From UBA4417 sp031550085 (lineage in GTDB: Bacteria > Bacteroidota > Bacteroidia > Bacteroidales > UBA4417): DNA of 64,000 nt. The notes beneath the pieces are model-generated. The model was not told where the DNA came from and searched no databases. It worked only from the letters and a program-made list of their open reading frames with translations. Both the position numbers and the translations under genes were made by a program. Shown piece by piece: positions 25,943-34,237 of this stretch (positions are counted from its first letter, which is position 1; each line of letters opens with the position of its first letter). The stretch is from contig JAVBOY010000017.1 in assembly GCA_031550085.1 (NCBI GenBank), positions 1 to 64,000 on the forward strand, given 5' to 3'.

Positions 25943-26005
25943 AATCCCGCAGGAATTTATATCGTAAAAGTGGAAGGAAAAAGCGTAAAAATTGTGAAAC
26001 AATAA
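25943..26005 (+). pseudogene. Last codons of a decayed T9SS cargo gene
   Basis: Between an in-frame stop at 25940-25942 and TAA at 26003-26005 the frame reads NPAGIYIVKVEGKSVKIVKQ, the exact form of a type A T9SS sorting-domain end (compare GVYLMQVQVN ... WKIVKQ in the gene at 18279). It is followed by a strong terminator and preceded by a promoter box, but the body of the gene is missing. Confidence 0.7.
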
Positions 26006-26025
26006 ACGGAAAGGGTCAAAAAAAG

Positions 26026-26062
26026 ATACCGGAAGTCCTGAATTTGGCTTCCGGTATTTTTG
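26026..26062 (+). terminator. Intrinsic terminator of the decayed gene
   Basis: ATACCGGAAG (26026-26035) pairs perfectly with CTTCCGGTAT (26048-26057), followed by TTTTG. Confidence 0.85.
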
Positions 26063-26081
26063 TTTTATTCCAAACGATGCA

Positions 26082-27014
26082 CTAAAACATCTTTTCCCGT
26101 TTCAGCAGGTACGGGATCAGTATTTGCCCGTATCCTTTGTTGATATCCGCTTCCACAAAATCGATGCGGTATTGCGCACATTTCATTTTGATGGCATTTA
26201 CATAATGGGTAATCGCTTCCACATAGGAAGTGCGGGTTTCCAAAGGCTGAATCTTGACTTCGGCGCCGTTTTCCATATCGATAAACTTGGTCGGGCGGTT
26301 CGAGAAATCGAAATCCAATTCCTGGAGCTTATCCACCACATGAAAAACAACCACCTCGTGTTTGCAATACTTCAAATGCTGCAAGGCATCAAAAAGCTCG
26401 TTTTGCTTTGCCGATTCATCGAACAAATCGGTAAACAAAACCACCAGCGAACGCTTGTGGATGTTTTCGGCAATGTAATGCAACGAAGCAGCCACCTGCG
26501 ATTCTTTCCGGGTTGCAAGCGGCAGCGGCGTCAGCAGTTTTTCCAGTTCGGAAAACAAATATTTGTGGTGTACCGAGCTGCTTTTGGCTTGGGTATGCAA
26601 TTCTATTTTGTCGCTGAACAGGGTAATCCCCGCCGCATCCCGTTGTTTGCGGAGCAGCGTCAAAAGACTGGCCGCCGCATAAACGGAAAAAGTGATTTTA
26701 TTGGGATTTTCCAGGGAGAGTTTTTCCCGGACCGGAAAATACATGGAGGACGAATTGTCGATCACAATCTGGCAACGCAAATTGGTTTCTTCTTCAAACC
26801 GTTTTACGTACAAGCGGTCGGTACGCCCGTACAATTTCCAGTCGATGTGTTTGGTCGATTCGCCGCCGTTGTATAAGCGGTGTTCCGAAAATTCCACCGA
26901 AAACCCGTGAAAAGGGCTTTTGTGTAAACCCACAATAAAGCCTTCAACAACTTGTTTGGCAAGCAGCTCGATGTTGCCGAACTGTTGAAGCTTCGATGGA
27001 TCCAGTTGGTACAT
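26082..27014 (-). CDS. DUF58 domain protein
   Basis: A 310-residue cytoplasmic protein with the DUF58 signature (GGESTKHIDWKLYGRTDRLYVKRFEEE) leading into a von Willebrand A-like fold (VIDNSSSMYF metal-site motif). Such proteins usually work with MoxR-type AAA ATPases, often beside vWA and Bat proteins in aerotolerance gene clusters; none of those is adjacent here. The start codon overlaps the trxA stop codon by one base (TAATG), so the two are translationally coupled. Confidence 0.9.
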   Translation of the reverse strand: MYQLDPSKLQQFGNIELLAKQVVEGFIVGLHKSPFHGFSVEFSEHRLYNGGESTKHIDWKLYGRTDRLYVKRFEEETNLRCQIVIDNSSSMYFPVREKLSLENPNKITFSVYAAASLLTLLRKQRDAAGITLFSDKIELHTQAKSSSVHHKYLFSELEKLLTPLPLATRKESQVAASLHYIAENIHKRSLVVLFTDLFDESAKQNELFDALQHLKYCKHEVVVFHVVDKLQELDFDFSNRPTKFIDMENGAEVKIQPLETRTSYVEAITHYVNAIKMKCAQYRIDFVEADINKGYGQILIPYLLKREKMF

Positions 27015-27331
27015 TAAAACAGTTTTTCCAGTTTGCCCACCAAAACGCTTTTGGCTACAGCGCCTACTTGTTTGTCAACAACTTGTCCGCCTTTCATAAA
27101 CAGAACGGTCGGAATGTTGCGAACGCTGAATTGCGCGGTTACGGCCGGATTGTTGTCCACATCCAGTTTCCCGATAACGGCTTTACCTTCGTATTCTTTC
27201 GCCATTTCTTCAATGATGGGGGTTAACATCCGGCAAGGGCCGCACCATTCCGCCCAAAGGTCTATGATAACGGGTTTGTCTGTTTTTATTGCCAGTTCTT
27301 CAAAATTTGCATCTGTGAATTCGAGTGCCAT
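27014..27331 (-). CDS. trxA: Thioredoxin
   Basis: A 105-residue disulfide reductase of the cytoplasm. The WCGPC active site, the cis-proline segment NIPTVLFMKGG and the normal length leave little doubt. It is first in a two-gene operon with the DUF58 gene, and a TACCTTTG promoter box lies 57 bp upstream. Confidence 0.96.
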   Translation of the reverse strand: MALEFTDANFEELAIKTDKPVIIDLWAEWCGPCRMLTPIIEEMAKEYEGKAVIGKLDVDNNPAVTAQFSVRNIPTVLFMKGGQVVDKQVGAVAKSVLVGKLEKLF

Positions 27332-27387
27332 GATAATTTAACGATTAATAGATTATTATAACTGTATGGATTGTAATTTTCAAAAAA

Positions 27388-27395
27388 CAAAGGTA
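27388..27395 (-). promoter_or_regulatory. Promoter -7 box of trxA
   Basis: TACCTTTG on the minus strand matches TAnnTTTG; predicted leader about 50 nt. Confidence 0.6.
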
Positions 27396-27467
27396 GTTGA
27401 ATTTTTAAATTCAAAAAGATCCGGAAAAGTATCTTTCGATACAGCCGGGCCTTGGATTTTCGCAGTA

Positions 27468-30400
27468 TTAAACAATTTTGAACGAGAATTTGTTTAGGCC
27501 TTTCAATTCGTTCACCAACCTGGAAACACGCACCTTGTATTTTAACGAACTAAGTTCCACATTCGTTTCGTGGTTGGCATCCGCAAAATGGATTTTCAAC
27601 CGGGCATCGCCTTTGTTTGCTTTGACGATACCTACCAATTGTTTCACCGTCTGCTCGTTCAGTTCGGGCAGGGGCAAGTAAACAACAATTCCTTTGGCCA
27701 GCCGGTCCATCACTTCCGAAAGCAATGAAATCTGCGCAATTTTAAGGTCCAATTCGTTGTCGCGTCCGTAACGGGATTGAACCCTTGCCCGGATAAATAC
27801 CGGCGTGTCGTCGACAAAGAAATGTTTGTTTTTTAAATAGTCTTCCTGAAAAAGGACAAATTCCCGGGAACCTTCAAAATCTTCCAAGGTAAAACGTCCG
27901 TAAAAACCGCCCGATTTGGTGGGAATATCCGGCCTTGCCTGGGAAATAATGCCCGCAAAAACAAGCTCGCGCCCATGGAAGGGCGCCAGATCGCCCGAAA
28001 GTATTTTTAGGTTGCAGTTGGTAAACTGTTTGATTTCAATGCTGTAATCATCCAACGGATGCCCCGAAATAAAAAATCCGGCGACGGCGCGTTCCCGTTT
28101 CAGTTGCTCCATGTTTGACCACGGCTCGCAAACCGGAATTTTAGGGTAGGTGATTTCAGCCGTTTCCGAATCGCCGAACAGGCTCACCTGCTGTGAATTT
28201 TCCTGCGCCTGGTATTGTCCTCCGAAACGGATCAGCTTTTCCAAAAACAAGTTGTCTTCTCCCGGAACCTGCGCAAAAAACTGCGCCCGGTGCATTTCGG
28301 GGAAACTGTCGAAAACGCCCGCCTGAACCATGGATTCGATCGAGGATTTATTGACGGTACGGAGATTGACCCGTTTGATAAAGTCGAAAATATCTGTATA
28401 ATTACCGTTTTCCTGCCGTTCCTGGATAAACGACTCGGCAGCCGCTTCGCCCACGCCTTTAAGCGCCATCAGCCCGAAACGGATTTCCTGCTTTTTGTTG
28501 ACGGCAAAGTTCAGGGACGATTCGTTGATATCCGGCCCCAGCACTTTTAGCCCCATGCGTTTGCATTCTTCCAGGTAAAAAGTCACCTTGTTCAAGTCGC
28601 TCAACACGTTGGTTAACAAAGCCGCCATATACTCGGAAGGATAGTGCACTTTGAGGTATGCCGTCTGGTAAGCCACCAACGCATAACAGGTAGAATGCGA
28701 TTTATTGAAAGCGTACGATGCAAACGCTTCCCAATCCGTCCAGATTTTGTTCAGTACATTCTCGGGGTAATTGCGCTCCATTCCGCCCTGGATAAACAAC
28801 GGCTTCAATTCGTCGATTTTCTTGCGCAATTTTTTTCCCATCGCTTTGCGCAACTCGTCCGCTTTGCCTTTTGAAAAGCCTGCCAACTTTTGCGAAAGCA
28901 ACATCACCTGCTCCTGATATACGGTAATTCCGTAAGTATCTTTCAGGTATTCTTCCATATCGGGCAAGTCGTAGGCCGTAGGCTCTTTGCCGTGCTTGCG
29001 GGCTACGAATTGCGGGATGTAATCCATGGGGCCCGGACGGTACAGGGCGTTCATGGCGATCAGGTCTTCAAATTTGTCGGGCTTGAGCTGCTGCAGCCAT
29101 TTTTGCATTCCGGGACTTTCAAACTGGAATGTGCCGTTGGTTTCGCCGCGTTGGTAAAGTTCGTAAGTCGCTGGGTCATCCAGCGGAATGGCGTCGATAT
29201 CGATTTCAATGCCGTGGTTTTCCCGGATCATTTTCAGGGCATCGCGGATGATGGTCAAGTTTTTCAGCCCCAGAAAGTCCATTTTGATAACCCCGGCATC
29301 TTCGACCAAGGTGCCTTCAAATTGGGTAATCAATAAGTCGGAATCTTTTGCCGTGGCCACCGGCAGGATGTTGGTCAGATCCTCGGGCGCAATGATGATG
29401 CCTGCAGCATGAATGCCGATGTTGCGAACCGAACCTTCCAGCACGGACGCTTCACGAAGCACTTTCCGTTGAAGGGTTTGATTGGCATCGGGACCTTCGT
29501 AATTATAAACGGCCTGCAATTTGCGTGCGTTTTCCAGGTCTTCGGTTCCCAGTTCTTCTTTTGCTTCCAGGGATTTTTCGGAATCTTCGCTTTTGGTAAC
29601 AGGCGCTTTCAACACGCGGTTGAGCGAAATGCCGGGTTTCCCGGGAACCAGTTTTGCCAATGTATTGCTGTCCGGAAGCGGCAAGTCCAGCACCCGGGCC
29701 ACGTCCTTAATGCTCATGCGGGCGGCCATGGTACCGAAGGTAACGATTTGCGCTACCTGGTTTTTCCCGTATTTATCCACCACATAATCGATGACCTTTT
29801 GCCGTCCCTGATCGTCGAAATCGGTGTCGATATCCGGCATCGAAATCCGTTCGGGATTCAAAAAACGCTCAAACAGCAAATCGTACTTGATGGGATCGAT
29901 GTTGGTAATGCCGATGCAATAGGCCACGACGCTTCCGGCTGCAGAACCGCGTCCGGGGCCGATAAATACGCCCATTTCGCGCCCGGCCCTGATAAAATCC
30001 ATCACAATCAGGAAGTAGCCGGCAAACCCCATGTCATGGATCGTTTGCAACTCAAAATTGATGCGTTCTTCCAGCAGGGGCGTGATTTCACTGTAACGCC
30101 TTTTCGCCCCCTCATAACAAAGGGACTTTAAATATTCCCACTGGTTGCGCACATCGGGCGTAATTTCTTTTTTTCCGGTTTGGAACGGCGCTGTGTGAAT
30201 CAGGAATTGCGGCGGAACCGGGAAGTTGGGCAGCAAAATGTCGCGCTTCAAACTCAGGATTTCGACCTTGTCGGCAATTTCATTGGTGTTGTCGATGGCC
30301 TGCGGCAAATCGGAAAACAACTCCGACATTTGCCCGGTCGTTTTCAGGAAAAACTGGTCGTTGTAAAAAGCAAACCGTTGCCCTTTGGAGGAAACATCTT

Positions 30401-31139
30401 CTTCGCCGTAATCGCGGAACGAAGGCGTGCTTTGCTTTTCCCCGGTATTGATGCAAAGCAGGATATCGTGGGCATTGAAATCTTCCTGCTCCACATAATG
30501 CGAGTCGTTGCTGGCAATTACTTTTACATGGTATTTTTCGGCAAACCGGAGCAATACTTCGTTTACCTGATTTTGTTCGGGAATATTGTGGCGTTGCAAT
30601 TCGATGTAATAATCTTCGCCGAACAAATCCAGCCACCATTTAAATTCCTTTTCTCCTTCGGCTTCTCCCTTGCGCGCAATAGTCCGGGGAACGTACGCAG
30701 CCAGGCAGCAAGTGGTGGCAATCAGCCCTTCGTGGTATTTTTCGATCAGCTCTTTGTCGATACGCGGAAATTTGCTGTAAAAGCCCTCCATATAGCCCAA
30801 CGAACACAATTTCGTCAGGTTGGCATAGCCTTTTGCATTTTTTGCCAGCAACAATTGGTGATATCGCTGATCCCGTTTTCCTTCGCCGAATTTCTTCACA
30901 TGCCGATTTTCAACCACATAAAATTCGCATCCCACAATGGGTTTCACCAACAGTCCGTTTGCATTCAGTTTTTCGGCTGCCGCTACAAACTGGAATGCCC
31001 CGAACATGTTTCCGTGGTCGGTCAATGCCAACGCCGGCATGCCATCTTTGGATGCTTTGTTAAACATGGCGGTAATTTCGGCAGCGCCATCCAACAAAGA
31101 ATACTGCGAATGAACATGAAGGTGTGAAAATTTAGGCAT
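27468..31139 (-). CDS. dnaE: DNA polymerase III subunit alpha
   Basis: The replicative DNA polymerase, 1223 residues. The N-terminal PHP domain starts with SHLHVHSQYSLLDGA; the polymerase core has GPGRGSAAGS (near 395) and the catalytic aspartates of PDIDTDF (near 435); the helix-hairpin-helix, OB-fold (LVFAGIISQARPDIPTK) and C-terminal tau-binding parts follow. A metal-binding PHP motif (LTDHGNMFG) is intact. Slightly longer than E. coli DnaE, which is usual for this phylum. It stands alone between trxA and the M48 gene. Confidence 0.97.
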   Translation of the reverse strand: MPKFSHLHVHSQYSLLDGAAEITAMFNKASKDGMPALALTDHGNMFGAFQFVAAAEKLNANGLLVKPIVGCEFYVVENRHVKKFGEGKRDQRYHQLLLAKNAKGYANLTKLCSLGYMEGFYSKFPRIDKELIEKYHEGLIATTCCLAAYVPRTIARKGEAEGEKEFKWWLDLFGEDYYIELQRHNIPEQNQVNEVLLRFAEKYHVKVIASNDSHYVEQEDFNAHDILLCINTGEKQSTPSFRDYGEEDVSSKGQRFAFYNDQFFLKTTGQMSELFSDLPQAIDNTNEIADKVEILSLKRDILLPNFPVPPQFLIHTAPFQTGKKEITPDVRNQWEYLKSLCYEGAKRRYSEITPLLEERINFELQTIHDMGFAGYFLIVMDFIRAGREMGVFIGPGRGSAAGSVVAYCIGITNIDPIKYDLLFERFLNPERISMPDIDTDFDDQGRQKVIDYVVDKYGKNQVAQIVTFGTMAARMSIKDVARVLDLPLPDSNTLAKLVPGKPGISLNRVLKAPVTKSEDSEKSLEAKEELGTEDLENARKLQAVYNYEGPDANQTLQRKVLREASVLEGSVRNIGIHAAGIIIAPEDLTNILPVATAKDSDLLITQFEGTLVEDAGVIKMDFLGLKNLTIIRDALKMIRENHGIEIDIDAIPLDDPATYELYQRGETNGTFQFESPGMQKWLQQLKPDKFEDLIAMNALYRPGPMDYIPQFVARKHGKEPTAYDLPDMEEYLKDTYGITVYQEQVMLLSQKLAGFSKGKADELRKAMGKKLRKKIDELKPLFIQGGMERNYPENVLNKIWTDWEAFASYAFNKSHSTCYALVAYQTAYLKVHYPSEYMAALLTNVLSDLNKVTFYLEECKRMGLKVLGPDINESSLNFAVNKKQEIRFGLMALKGVGEAAAESFIQERQENGNYTDIFDFIKRVNLRTVNKSSIESMVQAGVFDSFPEMHRAQFFAQVPGEDNLFLEKLIRFGGQYQAQENSQQVSLFGDSETAEITYPKIPVCEPWSNMEQLKRERAVAGFFISGHPLDDYSIEIKQFTNCNLKILSGDLAPFHGRELVFAGIISQARPDIPTKSGGFYGRFTLEDFEGSREFVLFQEDYLKNKHFFVDDTPVFIRARVQSRYGRDNELDLKIAQISLLSEVMDRLAKGIVVYLPLPELNEQTVKQLVGIVKANKGDARLKIHFADANHETNVELSSLKYKVRVSRLVNELKGLNKFSFKIV

Positions 31140-31228
31140 AACTTAATTGATGTACAAGGGCTTACAATACAGTGAAAGGGATTGTAAAGTTAGCCAACTG
31201 CGCCGATTTTACCGGCGTTGTTGATAAA

Positions 31229-31256
31229 AAAAAGCTGCCGGTACCAGCAGCTTTTT
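31229..31256. terminator. Intrinsic terminator, bidirectional
   Basis: AAAAAGCTGC (31229-31238) pairs perfectly with GCAGCTTTTT (31247-31256). On the minus strand it ends the clpS-M48 unit before dnaE. Confidence 0.82.
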
Positions 31257-31273
31257 ACTTATTTTATTCAAAA

Positions 31274-32173
31274 TCATTTTTTTATCTTAATCACGGGAGT
31301 TGTACCTTGGTTTCCGCTTCCTGTTCCTGTCTTTGTGCCGGTATTGCTCCCCGCTGACGAAGGATTGTAGTATTTCAACGCTTCGGGCAGCGCTTTTTGA
31401 ATTTCAGCAATGCGGCGGTCGTCACTAGGGTGAGTGCTCATAAATTCAGGTGGTTTTTGGTTTCCTTCCGAAGCTTTTGCCATATCCTGCCAGAATGAAA
31501 CGGCACGATTGGGATCGAACCCGGCCATTGCCATAAAAATAATGCCCAACTTGTCGGCTTCCAGTTCGTGCGTCCGTGAATATTTCAAAATACCCAATTG
31601 AGAGCCGACACCAAACGCCTGGTTGAAAATATCCTGTGTCATTTGGGTTTGATTGCTCATCGCCAAACCAATGGAAGCGGCCGTTGCCACTCCTTGCGCG
31701 GCATATTGCTGGGTCATGCGTTCGTTGCCATGTTTTGCAATGGCGTGGGCAATTTCATGTCCCATAACGACCGCCAAACCTGCATCATCTTTGGTAATAG
31801 GCAACAATCCGGTGTAAACCACTACTTTTCCGCCCGGCATACACCAGGCATTTGCCTCTTTGGAATCCACCGCGTTAAATTCCCATTGGTAGCCTTCAAT
31901 CTGCTTAGAATAACCGTGTTCGCTCAGGTAGGTGACTACTGCATTTTGCAACTTTGCCCCCACGTTTTTCACCTGCAAGCTTTGAGGAGAATTTGCCGGC
32001 ATCGGGGGATTTTCTTTTAAAAACTCGGCATAACTCGAAAATCCCAATGCATTCATTTCCGAATTCGGAATCAGCGTCATTTGCTTGCGGCCGGTAATCG
32101 GTACTTTCTGGCAAGCAATCAACACCATGCTTGCGAGGAGTAGGGTAATCATTCGTTTTTTCGTCGGTTTCAT
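31274..32173 (-). CDS. M48 family metallopeptidase lipoprotein
   Basis: A 299-residue zinc protease with a lipoprotein signal (LIAC, Cys21). The zinc site HEIAH (139-143) and the third ligand in HELEAD (202-207) are intact, as is the ANAWCMPGGKVVVYTGL strand typical of LoiP/YcaL-like enzymes. A Ser/Gly/Thr-rich low-complexity tail ends the protein. It probably works at the outer membrane in envelope quality control. It lies 20 bp after clpS on the same strand and is probably co-transcribed with it. Confidence 0.92.
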   Translation of the reverse strand: MKPTKKRMITLLLASMVLIACQKVPITGRKQMTLIPNSEMNALGFSSYAEFLKENPPMPANSPQSLQVKNVGAKLQNAVVTYLSEHGYSKQIEGYQWEFNAVDSKEANAWCMPGGKVVVYTGLLPITKDDAGLAVVMGHEIAHAIAKHGNERMTQQYAAQGVATAASIGLAMSNQTQMTQDIFNQAFGVGSQLGILKYSRTHELEADKLGIIFMAMAGFDPNRAVSFWQDMAKASEGNQKPPEFMSTHPSDDRRIAEIQKALPEALKYYNPSSAGSNTGTKTGTGSGNQGTTPVIKIKK

Positions 32174-32193
32174 TTTTCTTGGTTTTTATTCAG

Positions 32194-32466
32194 TTAATCG
32201 ATGGAGGTACTCAATCCCCGGACGGTCATTTCAAAACTTAAGCGGGTAAGTAAATCCAGGTCGCCGTTTTTTACCCCGCACTTTCCTTTATAATGCGCAA
32301 TAAGGGCACATTGTTCAGCCTGCTCCGGCAAATGCTCGCAAACATCCACCAATGATTCGATGACAAAGTCAAACGTATTCACGTCGTCGTTGTGCAAAAT
32401 CAATTGTTTGCCTTCGGCTGTGGCGGTTTCAGGATCTTCCAGGGGGTATTCTTTTTCTTTATGCAT
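32194..32466 (-). CDS. clpS: ATP-dependent Clp protease adaptor
   Basis: A 90-residue adaptor that delivers N-degron substrates to a Clp ATPase. The LILHNDDVNTFDFV strand-turn and the helical core ending in the substrate pocket are conserved, and the length fits. A promoter box lies 21 bp upstream, giving a leader of about 14 nt. It heads an operon with the M48 lipoprotein protease, pairing cytoplasmic and envelope proteolysis. No Clp ATPase is in the window. Confidence 0.92.
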   Translation of the reverse strand: MHKEKEYPLEDPETATAEGKQLILHNDDVNTFDFVIESLVDVCEHLPEQAEQCALIAHYKGKCGVKNGDLDLLTRLSFEMTVRGLSTSID

Positions 32467-32486
32467 AATTCTTATCGTTTGCGGTA

Positions 32487-32494
32487 CAAAGTTA
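32487..32494 (-). promoter_or_regulatory. Promoter -7 box of clpS
   Basis: TAACTTTG on the minus strand matches TAnnTTTG. Confidence 0.6.
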
Positions 32495-32645
32495 CAATAA
32501 CGTCAATCGGGAGTTAGGCGGACCGGGTTTTTTATTCGACGAAATGTTAAATTTGTTTTTTTTTAGTAATATATTGAATTTACAAATTGCATACCAAACC
32601 AAATTGATTCTTTTTGCGTTTATTGGTATGTAACATGATTTCCAT

Positions 32646-33347
32646 ATGAAAAACGCCGGCTCTCCCATGAAAATCCCCCTTGAAATAACTTCCGAAGCAG
32701 CAGCGCTTAGTCCGTTGAATTGGCAACAATTTAAAAAAACCGTAAAAGAAACGCTACACCAGGAATTGCCCGGCTTGGAAGCCCATTTGGAATTGGCGCC
32801 CCAATTCCGTATCCCCCAGATGATGGAATTAAACATTCCTGACCGAGCACGAAAAAGTAGCGTATTGATTTTACTGTTCCCTGAAAATAACGCGGTAAAA
32901 ACGGTTGTTATTGTCCGGCAAAACGACGAAGGGGTTCATTCCGGTCAAGTGGCCTTGCCGGGCGGGAGACAAGAACCGCAAGATTTAGACCATTGGCACA
33001 CGGCTTTGCGCGAAGCATACGAGGAAATAGGAGTAGAGCCGGGCACCGTGGAAAAAGCCGGTGAATTATCGCCCCTTTACATCAACCGGAGCAATTATTT
33101 GGTATATCCGTTTGTCGGCTTTTTGGATAAAAAACCTCCTTTTATTCCCCAACACACGGAGGTTAAAGAGTTGTTGGTTTTTGATTTGTTTCAAACCGTT
33201 TCCTTTCCCAACCGGGTAATCCGGGAGATAAAAATCAATGAAACGACCCGTTTTCAGGCGCCCGGTTACCTGATTCAAAATGCCTTTTTTATGTGGGGCG
33301 CCACGGCAATGATTTTTAATGAATTGATGCGATTGATTGGAAATTAA
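32646..33347 (+). CDS. NUDIX hydrolase, coenzyme A pyrophosphatase-like
   Basis: A 233-residue enzyme. The NUDIX box spans residues 106-130 (GGRQEP ... REAYEEIGV). The preceding HSGQVALPGG segment is the CoA-pyrophosphatase (UPF0035) hallmark seen in NudL-type enzymes, so hydrolysis of CoA or its derivatives to 3',5'-ADP and phosphopantetheine is likely. ATG 32646 is used; an in-frame ATG at 32667 is possible. It is transcribed towards marC, which lies on the opposite strand. Confidence 0.88.
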   Translation: MKNAGSPMKIPLEITSEAAALSPLNWQQFKKTVKETLHQELPGLEAHLELAPQFRIPQMMELNIPDRARKSSVLILLFPENNAVKTVVIVRQNDEGVHSGQVALPGGRQEPQDLDHWHTALREAYEEIGVEPGTVEKAGELSPLYINRSNYLVYPFVGFLDKKPPFIPQHTEVKELLVFDLFQTVSFPNRVIREIKINETTRFQAPGYLIQNAFFMWGATAMIFNELMRLIGN

Positions 33348-33377
33348 CCGAAAAACACGCCTGTAACAATACCGGAC

Positions 33378-33965
33378 TTATTGAATCAGTTGTGTCAGGT
33401 TGGAAATAAAAAGCCGTACCGACATTGCTAATAAGATAATTCCAAAAAACTTACGGGAAATGTAAATTCCTGCCTGCCCGATTACCCGTTCGATCCGGTT
33501 GACGTATTTCAGCACGAAATAAACGACGATCATGTTGATCACAATGGCAATGATGATGTTTATGGAATGACATTCCGCCCGTAACGACAGGGTCGTGGTC
33601 AACGTCCCGGCTCCGGCAATCAGCGGGAATACAACCGGAACAATCGTTGAATAGCCTTTCGGGCCGTCGTTCCGGAATATTTCGATGCTAAAGATCATTT
33701 CGATGGCTAGGGCAAAAAGCACCAGCGCTCCGGCGATGGCAAACGAGGCAATATCCGTATTAAAAAGCTTTAACAAAGCCTCTCCCGCAAAAAGGAATAC
33801 AATCAAAATAATAAGGGAAATAAAGGCTGCTTTCCCGGAATGAACCGACTTTTCCGTTTTATTCAAGTCAAGAATAATGGGAATGGCTCCAGTGATGTCT
33901 ATGACAGCGAATAATACCATAAAAGCAGTGAAAACTTCTTTAAGGTCGAAATAATTTAACATCAT
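33378..33965 (-). CDS. MarC family integral membrane protein
   Basis: A 195-residue inner-membrane protein with six hydrophobic segments, the family motif AVIDITGAIPIILDL near the start and the conserved PLIAGAGTLTT loop in the middle. Members include E. coli MarC and YchE; they were once linked to drug resistance, but the function is unresolved. A TAACTTTG box 73 bp upstream suggests its own promoter. Confidence 0.92.
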   Translation of the reverse strand: MMLNYFDLKEVFTAFMVLFAVIDITGAIPIILDLNKTEKSVHSGKAAFISLIILIVFLFAGEALLKLFNTDIASFAIAGALVLFALAIEMIFSIEIFRNDGPKGYSTIVPVVFPLIAGAGTLTTTLSLRAECHSINIIIAIVINMIVVYFVLKYVNRIERVIGQAGIYISRKFFGIILLAMSVRLFISNLTQLIQ

Positions 33966-34037
33966 ATTTATTTATTTTTTCTATAATTTTTGAGTTCAAA
34001 ATCTTGCTTTTTTTTGTTCCCTTTTTTATAAGTGCTG

Positions 34038-34045
34038 CAAAGTTA
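34038..34045 (-). promoter_or_regulatory. Promoter -7 box of marC
   Basis: TAACTTTG followed by C on the minus strand; predicted leader about 66 nt. Confidence 0.55.
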
Positions 34046-34237
34046 TGGAATTGTGAGGAAAAAATAGTTTTATACTCCCAAAGTAGCCTTCTTGCATGAA
34101 AACCGGTAATGAGTTCTTGTAAAAGAAATTTATTATGTTGGCATATTATTTGTATAAGATTTCTTTCCACAGAACGCTCATTTTTAAATCAATAAATTAA
34201 AATATATTAATAATAGCTGATACTTAAAAACAAAAAA

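Noticed and set aside
25903..26085. 60-codon basic frame after the toxin-immunity pair
   Set aside because: A different frame of the same DNA encodes a recognisable T9SS tail end, and this frame runs through the terminator.
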